Assembly: GCA_903896545.1 (NCBI GenBank)
Contig: CAITYF010000056.1
Location: 1 to 64,000, forward strand
Source: an uncultured Myxococcales bacterium
GTDB taxonomy: Bacteria > Myxococcota_A > UBA9042
Reading direction: 5' to 3'
DNA length: 64,000 nt
The translations under genes were made by a program, and so were the position numbers. This document shows, piece by piece, positions 58,353 to 64,000 of this stretch (positions within the stretch are counted from its first letter, which is position 1; every line of letters begins with the position of its first letter). The notes beneath the pieces are model-generated. The model did not search any database. It saw nothing but the letters and a program-made list of their open reading frames with translations, and was not told the DNA's origin.

Positions 58353-60689
58353 GTGAAGTTGTGCGCGTTTGCGATTCTTCTGACTTCTACGCTCACCGCG
58401 TGTACGTCGCGCGTCGATGCACCGCCCGCCACGCACGTCGGCGTCGCGGGTGCGACTGAATTTCTCGCGATCGCTGCATTTTCCCCGCGTGACGTCGTCG
58501 TGCTCGCCTGTCCAGCCACGACTTCTGCCGATGCACGCTTGGCGTGTGGTGGTTCAGGTCTGGACTTCGCCGCGGACGTTTCGTCCGTCGATCTGCTGGT
58601 CAAGGCGCGTGAGCACCTGTTTGTGCGACAAAACGTGACGGGCGCGGTGGACTTGGATCTTCCCGCCTTGGCCGCCGCAGCAAGCACACCGGACTATGCG
58701 CGTGGCTTTGCCGCAACGGGTGAATCCGCATTTCTCGACTTTGCCTATCGCGCGGACACGGAGCTGGGCACGTCGTGGTCGGTCAAGTTCTACATTGCCG
58801 ACGTGCAAACCACGCCCAAGGTCTACTTTCAGAACACGCGCAAGCACCCGCTGCACTACACGTTTGCCCACGACGTGCTGGGCGTGCCGGGGAACGTCTC
58901 GGCTTTTGAGGCGGCGACCTACCACGGCGCGGATCGTCAGGCGATGGCCGGCACGCTGGTGTACTACCCGGATCTGCATCCACACGCTGCGGCGTTGCCA
59001 GGTGACGCGTCGGGCGTCGTGGCGCTGACGTTCTTTCCCAGCGATGACGCCACGCCAGCGCAGGTCGCACGCGCGCACGGAGCGATCGAAGAAGTGCTGG
59101 GCTTTGTGCCGCTGACGGGTGGACACAAGCGTCTGGTGTACGTGCCGGCGGGTTCAACGCAAGAAGCGCAAGCCGTGAGCGCGCCCGAACCGCTGCTGCG
59201 CCAAGGCGTGCCCGTGCTGACGCGCACGGAACTTTACGGCGGGCTGAAACAGCAGTTGCTCAATCCCGGCGTGGCTTTTGGCAAGCTGCAGCGGATCGAT
59301 CCGGACACGCTCGCGCACACGCCGGTTTCGCGCGGCGATGTGCTGGTGCTGACGCGGCTGCCGAATCAGGCGCCTCTTGTGGGCGGGACGATCACCGAAG
59401 AACTGCAGACGCCGCTGGCGCACGTCAACGTGGCGGCCCACACGCGTGGCGCGCCGAACATGGCGCTGTTGAACGCGGGCAGCGACCCGCGGATCGCGCC
59501 GCTTCTCGGCAAGTTTGTGCGCTTTGAAGTGGGCAAAGGCGTGTTCACGCTGCGCGAAGCGACGCTGGAGGAAGCGCAGGCGTACTGGACAAGCCAAGCG
59601 CGACCGCTCTATGTGCCGCCGCACGACGATGACACGAGCGATTTGCGCGATTTTGCCCAGCTTGGCTTTGCCGATTCGATCCGCGTCGGCGTCAAGGCAG
59701 CGAACTTGGCGGAGATGACGCACGTCCTGCCAGACAACACGCCGAAGGGCTTTGCCGTGCCGTTTCACTATTACGCGCAGTTCATGGCGACTGGGCAGGC
59801 AACGACGGCCACTTGTGATGCGGCGCGGACGAATTGCACCGACGAAGGACGGACTGCCGCCATTTGCGATGCCGCACGCGCACTGTGTCTACCCGCAGGC
59901 GTGACAGCGGAAGTGCTGACGGATCACGTCGGACGACTGCTCGCGGACGAGACCTTTGCGACGGACACCGCGTTGCGCGAAGCGGCGCTGGACAACTTGA
60001 ACGCGATCATGGCCGCGACGGCGATTGACCCGCAGCTCGCGACTGATCTCGATGCACGGGTCACGGGTTTGGCAGGGACGGCGAACGTGAAGCTTCGCTC
60101 GTCGACCAACAGCGAGGACCTACCCGATTTCAGCGGCGCGGGCCTCTATGAGTCGTACACCGCAACGGGCGCGGGGAGCAAAGCGGCGCACCTGCGGATC
60201 CGACTCGTGTGGGCTTCCGTCTGGACGTTTCGCGCTTTTGAGGAGCGTGAGTTCTGGCACATCGATCACAAGGCCGTGCGCATGGGCGTCCTCGTCCAGC
60301 CATCCTTCCCCGATGAACAGGCCAACGGCGTCCTAATCACCCAGAACCTCGCGGATCCGAACACCGTGGGCTACTACGTCAACGTGCAAAAGGGCGAAGA
60401 GTCCGTGACCAATCCGACGGGCGGCGAGCTCGCGGAGATCTTCAGTATTCTGCCGTCGCCCACTGGCCTGCAGGTCGCGCGATCGCGGTTCTCATCCCTT
60501 TCACCCGACGTGCCGCTGCTCACGCTGCCCGAAGTGACCGCGCTATTTGCCGCCGCGTACAAAGTGCAGCAACATTTTGCGCCGCTGTACGGCAAGGATC
60601 CGAGCCTGATGGCGCTCGACATGGAGTTCAAGTTTCACGGCCCGGAGCGCAAGTTGTTCTTGAAGCAGGTTCGACCATATCACCAGTAG
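58353..60689 (+). CDS. Lipoprotein with PEP-synthase-like phosphohistidine and ATP-grasp-like domains
   Basis: The GTG at 58353 (VKLCAFAILLTSTLTAC) gives a lipobox; the GTG at 58332 adds seven residues and is less natural. The 778-residue product has an N-terminal region of about 300 residues of unknown fold. A domain like the PEP-utilising swivelling domain follows (GGTITEELQTPLAHVNVAAH, residues about 346-380). From about residue 443 comes a PPDK/PEP-synthase N-terminal ATP-grasp-like core (GVKAANLAEM, RSSTNSEDLPDFSGAGLYES, MALDMEFKFHGPERKLFLK). A Cys-rich insert (TCDAARTNCTDEG) lies around residue 490. The domain order is reversed relative to PEP synthase. Lipoproteins act outside the cytoplasm where ATP is scarce, so catalysis is doubtful; a binding role is possible. 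Confidence 0.85.
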   Translation: MKLCAFAILLTSTLTACTSRVDAPPATHVGVAGATEFLAIAAFSPRDVVVLACPATTSADARLACGGSGLDFAADVSSVDLLVKAREHLFVRQNVTGAVDLDLPALAAAASTPDYARGFAATGESAFLDFAYRADTELGTSWSVKFYIADVQTTPKVYFQNTRKHPLHYTFAHDVLGVPGNVSAFEAATYHGADRQAMAGTLVYYPDLHPHAAALPGDASGVVALTFFPSDDATPAQVARAHGAIEEVLGFVPLTGGHKRLVYVPAGSTQEAQAVSAPEPLLRQGVPVLTRTELYGGLKQQLLNPGVAFGKLQRIDPDTLAHTPVSRGDVLVLTRLPNQAPLVGGTITEELQTPLAHVNVAAHTRGAPNMALLNAGSDPRIAPLLGKFVRFEVGKGVFTLREATLEEAQAYWTSQARPLYVPPHDDDTSDLRDFAQLGFADSIRVGVKAANLAEMTHVLPDNTPKGFAVPFHYYAQFMATGQATTATCDAARTNCTDEGRTAAICDAARALCLPAGVTAEVLTDHVGRLLADETFATDTALREAALDNLNAIMAATAIDPQLATDLDARVTGLAGTANVKLRSSTNSEDLPDFSGAGLYESYTATGAGSKAAHLRIRLVWASVWTFRAFEEREFWHIDHKAVRMGVLVQPSFPDEQANGVLITQNLADPNTVGYYVNVQKGEESVTNPTGGELAEIFSILPSPTGLQVARSRFSSLSPDVPLLTLPEVTALFAAAYKVQQHFAPLYGKDPSLMALDMEFKFHGPERKLFLKQVRPYHQ

Positions 60690-60699
60690 GAGACGTTTC

Positions 60700-61491
60700 A
60701 TGCGTAAGTTCAGCCTGATTTTGATGACGTGCGGACTTGCCGCATGTTCCAACAGCACCACCAGCAGCGGCAGCGATCCGGTGGACGCGACCATCGATGC
60801 CGCGACGGACGCCAGCGATGTGGCCGCGGACGTCACGGGGACCGACGCAGTGAGCGACGTCGCCGCCGATGTCGCGCCGGACGTGGCTCCCGATGTTGCG
60901 CCAGACGTCGCGCCAGACGTCGCGCCGATCGACGCAGCGGAAACGAGCAGCGGCGGCGAATACGGCTTTCCCGCCTACCGCAAATCCGTCGACACGAAGG
61001 TGACGTGCTCGCAGCCCGGACCGATGGCGACCGACGGCACGTTTCCGTACACCGACTGGCTCTGCACGTTCGAGGCAAGCGGCACCAAAGGCTACCTCTA
61101 CCTCGAGAACACGCCCAAGGACTGCGTTTGCATGATGAGCTGCTCGCCTGTGTTCACGACCAAGGGCTGGATCTCGGTGGGCGGCAAGGTCACCGAACTC
61201 AACCCGGTCAGCTACGACGGGGGTGGCAACCACAACAACGATAGCGTCGAGTTCGCTTACGGCGGCAAGGCCTACAAGGCGTATCACTCTTCATTCGGCT
61301 TTGGCTGGCGCAAGTGCCAGCCGATGGACTGTCTGCAGGTGGAAGACAAAATCGCCGGCACGGTGAGCGACGACGGCTGCACGAAAGAGCGCACGCTGCC
61401 GATCGCGTGTGTGCCGATCGATCCCGATGGTACGCACGCGCTGCTGAACGACACGTTCAAGCCGTGCGCGGGCGATCCGAACTACCCGTAG
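60700..61491 (+). CDS. Lipoprotein of unknown function with DVAP-repeat linker
   Basis: 263 residues starting MRKFSLILMTCGLAAC (lipobox). A linker of Asp/Ala/Val/Pro repeats (four copies of DVAP, residues about 50-75) leads to a globular part of about 165 residues with eight or more cysteines (KDCVCMMSCSPVFTTKG, WRKCQPMDCLQVED). A beta-rich pattern (YGGKAYKAYHSSFGFGW) is also present. No family is recognised. It is 10 bp after the PEP-synthase-like lipoprotein gene and very likely shares its transcript. It converges on mreD with only 3 bp between the stop codons. The DVAP repeats could expand or contract. Confidence 0.8.
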   Translation: MRKFSLILMTCGLAACSNSTTSSGSDPVDATIDAATDASDVAADVTGTDAVSDVAADVAPDVAPDVAPDVAPDVAPIDAAETSSGGEYGFPAYRKSVDTKVTCSQPGPMATDGTFPYTDWLCTFEASGTKGYLYLENTPKDCVCMMSCSPVFTTKGWISVGGKVTELNPVSYDGGGNHNNDSVEFAYGGKAYKAYHSSFGFGWRKCQPMDCLQVEDKIAGTVSDDGCTKERTLPIACVPIDPDGTHALLNDTFKPCAGDPNYP

Positions 61492-61494
61492 CCG

Positions 61495-62013
61495 CTACTT
61501 CCGGCCGAGCAGTCCGGACCGATGCGGGTGCTCAAAGCGGCCAGTCACGCGATCCAGAAGACCAAACCACGGCGGCGCGACGAGCATCGTGATGAGCGCG
61601 AGTGGGAGCGCCATGCGCAGAACGTCGCCGTAGGCGTCAAAAGCGCGGTGGAAAACGGCTTCGAGGAGCAGAAAGACGACCGTCGCGGCGAGACTCAACG
61701 CCGCCGAAGTTGCCATCACGGGCACAGCGCTGCGGAGATCCACGCGCGGCTCCAGGAAACGACCGAGCAGCGCCGCGAGCACGCCGACCTCCGTGTAGAG
61801 CCCCACGGGCACGGACAGCGACAGACCGTCTTTCAAAAGACCAACCGTGAAGCCGACGAGCACCGCTGTGGGCGTGGAAGTCCGGCTGCCGGCGTAGAGC
61901 GCTGTGAGCAGCGCGACGTCGGGCGCAAAGAACTGGCTGTCGAAATGCCCCAGAAGCGGTGACAGCAAAGCCAGCGCGAGAAAGGCGAGAAGGATCCAGG
62001 CAAACGGCTTCAT
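61495..62013 (-). CDS. mreD: Rod-shape-determining protein MreD
   Basis: 172 residues from MKPFAWILLAFLALALLSPL (62013); the longer ORF-track start would overlap mreC. About five membrane helices are visible, with the MreD-type phrase VGFTVGLLKDGLSLSVPVGLY and a cytoplasmic tail (DRVTGRFEHPHRSG). MreD is an inner-membrane component of the elongasome that works with MreC and MreB. The start is 7 bp after the mreC stop. Identified by topology, motif and gene order; individual conservation in the family is low. Confidence 0.9.
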   Translation of the reverse strand: MKPFAWILLAFLALALLSPLLGHFDSQFFAPDVALLTALYAGSRTSTPTAVLVGFTVGLLKDGLSLSVPVGLYTEVGVLAALLGRFLEPRVDLRSAVPVMATSAALSLAATVVFLLLEAVFHRAFDAYGDVLRMALPLALITMLVAPPWFGLLDRVTGRFEHPHRSGLLGRK

Positions 62014-62020
62014 CGGCTCC

Positions 62021-62983
62021 TCATGGCGGCGAATCCGGCGTGTTCGCTGGGTCGACTGTGCGTCGCGGTTTCCCAGGATCTGCTGGCGCTGCGGGTGCGA
62101 CGGGAGCAACGCCCGGTGCGGCTTCGGTGTCTGGACCGTGGTAGCCGGTCACGATCAACACTTCTTCGAGGGTCGCGTAGGACACCGCCGCCGCGAGGAC
62201 AAATTCCTGGTACGGACCGCTTTGCGTCGGTGCTGCATCGGCAATGTGGCCAATTTCCAGCCCCGCCGGAAATACGCGATCGTGGCCCGTCGTCAGCACA
62301 GCGTCGCCCGCTGCCAACGGCGTGCCGCGATCGAGCTTGTCCAAATGCACAAACTGCGCCGTAAATTCGTTGCGCTTGCCGTTGCCCTTCACCGAGCCAA
62401 TGACGCCTTTGCCCGGCACCGTCGCGTGCACCTGACTGCGTGCGTCCGTCACGAGCATCACGTCGGCGAAACCTTGGGACACGCGATCGATGCGCCCAAC
62501 GACGCCATCGTCCGTGATGACCGCCATGCCTTCCTTGATGCCAATCAGGCCGTCCGTGTCGATTTTGATCCGCATCACCTGAAAGAACTGCGACACGTCG
62601 CGCCCCAGCACGCGCGCGGGAACGGTCGTGAAGTCGCGGTGCTCCGCCTTGAACTCGCACAGCTCTTTGACGCGCTGCAGTTCCTCGCCGATCGCACGGG
62701 ACTTCAGCGCTTCACCGAGGAGCACGCGATTCTCGCGTTCCAGCACTTCCGCTCGCTCTTCGACTTTGGTCAAGAACACGTAGCGCGAAGCCGACTTGCG
62801 CATCGCTTCGATCGCGTCGTGGTTCAACTGCGTAAACGGCGACGTGATGGCCAAGAGCGCGCGCTCGACGAACGTCGACTCTGTCCGCGTCTTGCCGTGC
62901 CAGTACATCGACGCGATCGGCAGCACAAGCGCGAGCGTGAGCAGGATCGACTGGCGATAGCGGTTGAAAAGGTCGCGGATCAT
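62021..62983 (-). CDS. mreC: Rod-shape-determining protein MreC
   Basis: 320 residues: one N-terminal membrane helix (ILLTLALVLPIASMYW), then a coiled coil (LTKVEERAEVLERENRVLLGEAL, ELQRVKELCEFK). A beta-barrel-like periplasmic domain follows with MreC signatures (VPARVLGRDVSQFFQVMRIK, GIKEGMAVITDDGVVGRIDR, FADVMLVTDARSQVHATVPG). An Ala/Pro-rich tail lies at the end. MreC activates PBP2, which is encoded 5 kb away in the same direction. mreB is not in the window. It follows the 62987 gene by 3 bp. Confidence 0.94.
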   Translation of the reverse strand: MIRDLFNRYRQSILLTLALVLPIASMYWHGKTRTESTFVERALLAITSPFTQLNHDAIEAMRKSASRYVFLTKVEERAEVLERENRVLLGEALKSRAIGEELQRVKELCEFKAEHRDFTTVPARVLGRDVSQFFQVMRIKIDTDGLIGIKEGMAVITDDGVVGRIDRVSQGFADVMLVTDARSQVHATVPGKGVIGSVKGNGKRNEFTAQFVHLDKLDRGTPLAAGDAVLTTGHDRVFPAGLEIGHIADAAPTQSGPYQEFVLAAAVSYATLEEVLIVTGYHGPDTEAAPGVAPVAPAAPADPGKPRRTVDPANTPDSPP

Positions 62984-62986
62984 CGC

Positions 62987-63586
62987 TTACGCATGGCCTC
63001 GCGTGCGGTTCTTGTGGTGAACGCGGCGCAAGCGATAGTGCGGCGCAACGATGCCGTGGACAACCAAAAAGCCTGCGGTCAGGATCAAGAGCACGACCGG
63101 CAGCCAAAACCACGGCGAGGCGTCGGGCGCCAGCATTTGCCGCGGACGACTGGAAGTGTGCCAGTTGCCCGTGCGTGCGCGGTCAAACAGGAGGAGCGTC
63201 CACACCGTGTTGACCACGAGCGCGGCGATCGTCGTCCACGCGCGATGAAACCAGCCGGCGGAAGGTCCCCAGCGCATGAAGTTGCCGATGAGAACGGCCA
63301 GCAAGAGCCCGGACCACGCGTAGATCTGCCAGTCGGCAAAATTCTCACGCAAGGCGATGAGGGTCGCGGACAACGTCGCCAACAGGTGCGAAACGAGGGC
63401 CCAGCGCAGCCAAAACGCGTGACCGAGCACCTCTTCCACCGGCGCAAGCGCAACGTCCGCGATCGCGTGAACGGCGTCCTGCACGGCGTGCTGGAGCGGC
63501 GCGTCGTCGGCCGGCGGTGCTGCTGCCTCGGCTTGGGCAACTTGCGGTGTCTTGTCCTCGTCGATCACGGTCCGTCCTGCGGCCAT
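62987..63586 (-). CDS. Small polytopic membrane protein upstream of mreC
   Basis: The start chosen is MAAGRTVIDEDKTPQ (63586); the ORF-track start at 63679 would overlap the divergent ThiD gene. The 199-residue product has an Ala/Pro/Asp-rich cytoplasmic N-terminus (about 45 residues), then four likely membrane helices (WALVSHLLATLSATLIAL, IYAWSGLLLAVLIGNFM, AWTTIAALVVNTVWTLLLF, WFWLPVVLLILTAGFLVVH). A basic C-terminal tail (RLRRVHHKNRTRGHA) ends it. No family is recognised. It lies 3 bp before mreC and so heads the mreCD operon. A role with the elongasome is suggested by position only. Confidence 0.75.
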   Translation of the reverse strand: MAAGRTVIDEDKTPQVAQAEAAAPPADDAPLQHAVQDAVHAIADVALAPVEEVLGHAFWLRWALVSHLLATLSATLIALRENFADWQIYAWSGLLLAVLIGNFMRWGPSAGWFHRAWTTIAALVVNTVWTLLLFDRARTGNWHTSSRPRQMLAPDASPWFWLPVVLLILTAGFLVVHGIVAPHYRLRRVHHKNRTRGHA

Positions 63587-63672
63587 CCGGTGACGGCCGT
63601 CGTCGCATGATCGATGCGGTTGGCCGCGTTGGCAAATCTCCGACGTGGTATTCTGCGCAACAGGAGGCACGC

Positions 63673-64000
63673 GTGACAACTGAGGCGGAACAAAAAACGA
63701 CGGTCGTGCTGTGGGGCGGCCTGGATCCCGGCGGTCAAGCGGGCTTGGCGGCTGATCTGCAGGCGGCGCAGGCGCTGGGCGCGGAGACGCGGATCGTCGT
63801 GACGGCGCTGACGGTGCAGACCAGCGCGACGTGGCTGGGCGGCTGGCCGGTGGCCAATGATCTGCGCAACCACGTGGTGAAGAACCTCGATATTCCCCAG
63901 AAAAACGTCGCGATCAAGTCGGGCATGCTGGCGACGCGGCATCACGCCAAGGCGCTGGCGCGGTTTGCAGAGGCACATCCGGAAGCGCCGCTGGTTGTTG
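63673..64000 (+). CDS. thiD: ThiD-like phosphomethylpyrimidine kinase (C-terminus cut by window edge)
   Basis: A GTG at 63673 preceded by AGGAGG opens a frame that stays open to the last base. The visible 109 residues begin TTEAEQKTTVVLWGGLDPGG and continue QAGLAADLQAAQALGAETRI and VVTALTVQTSATW. These match the N-terminus of ThiD/HMPP kinases of thiamine biosynthesis (GxDPTGGAGxxADL and VTALTVQNT patterns). The second Gly-rich motif position is altered (GGQAG for GGAG). The rest of the protein, including the C-terminal active-site GTGCT element, lies outside the window, so activity cannot be judged. It is absent from the ORF track because it has no stop in the window. It is divergent from the 62987 gene by 86 bp. 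Confidence 0.85.
   Translation, partial: MTTEAEQKTTVVLWGGLDPGGQAGLAADLQAAQALGAETRIVVTALTVQTSATWLGGWPVANDLRNHVVKNLDIPQKNVAIKSGMLATRHHAKALARFAEAHPEAPLVV

Noticed and set aside
1-64000. CRISPR arrays, tRNA/rRNA genes, insertion sequences, prophage or attachment sites
   Set aside because: No regularly spaced repeats, cloverleaf-like or rRNA-like sequence, transposase, integrase or phage structural protein was seen on reading; small RNAs cannot be excluded without a covariance search.

Overview
The window is GC-rich, gene-dense chromosomal DNA that reads like a free-living deltaproteobacterial lineage (Myxococcota / Bradymonadota type). The lineage clues are a VWA lipoprotein and paired beta-barrels like those of the Myxococcus Glt/Agl gliding machinery, a MYXO-CTERM-like sorting tail, an outer-membrane barrel of the MXAN_2562 type, many Cys-rich or Asp/Thr-rich lipoproteins, and sigma-54 promoter sequences. 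No RNA genes, insertion sequences, prophage or CRISPR array were seen. Family names come from recognising the protein sequences, not from database searches.

Layout. (1) 1-4.2 kb, minus strand: two large lipoproteins built of ASH/Hydin-like ('choice-of-anchor D') beta repeats; the first runs off the left edge. (2) 4.4-16.7 kb, minus strand: a probable gliding/focal-adhesion envelope module, transcribed from a CglB-like VWA lipoprotein through two GltA/GltB(CglE)-type barrels, a GltC-type TPR protein, two further large periplasmic TPR proteins and two small secreted paralogues. (3) 17.0-24.3 kb, plus strand: three more lipoproteins of the same ASH/PKD family, so five paralogues flank the module. 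(4) 24.6-31.5 kb, plus strand: an HU/IHF-type protein, AsnRS, a PP2C phosphatase, Asd, an unusual fused FN3/MYXO-CTERM plus barrel protein, and TruA. (5) 31.5-32.5 kb, minus strand: a Cys-rich lipoprotein. (6) 32.8-48.7 kb, plus strand: a complete gspC-to-gspN type II secretion operon behind a near-consensus sigma-54 promoter. (7) 48.8-49.4 kb: a small anchored protein with its own promoter. (8) 49.5-57.0 kb, minus strand: HD hydrolase, TPR glycosyltransferase-like membrane protein, RodA, TauE/SafE, PBP2. (9) 57.2-61.5 kb, plus strand: three lipoproteins, one carrying a PEP-synthase-like core. (10) 61.5-63.6 kb, minus strand: MreD, MreC and a small membrane protein. (11) The right edge holds the start of a ThiD-like kinase.

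How the parts fit. Most of the window concerns the cell envelope. The T2SS can export folded proteins and lipoproteins. The VWA lipoprotein, barrels and TPR proteins look like the periplasmic/outer-membrane half of a Glt-type trans-envelope complex. MreC/MreD/RodA/PBP2 build the lateral wall; in Myxococcus the gliding machine also depends on MreB. The T2SS operon and the fused MYXO-CTERM/barrel gene share sigma-54-like promoters and a common upstream dyad, which suggests one enhancer-binding protein controls both.

The most unusual items are: a PBP2 with a nine-cysteine, three-module zinc-ribbon-like insertion in its periplasmic part; the MXAN_2561/MXAN_2562-like gene fusion; the sigma-54 plus shared-dyad pair; the gliding module bracketed by five giant paralogous lipoproteins; and a PEP-synthase/ATP-grasp-like protein with a lipoprotein signal.
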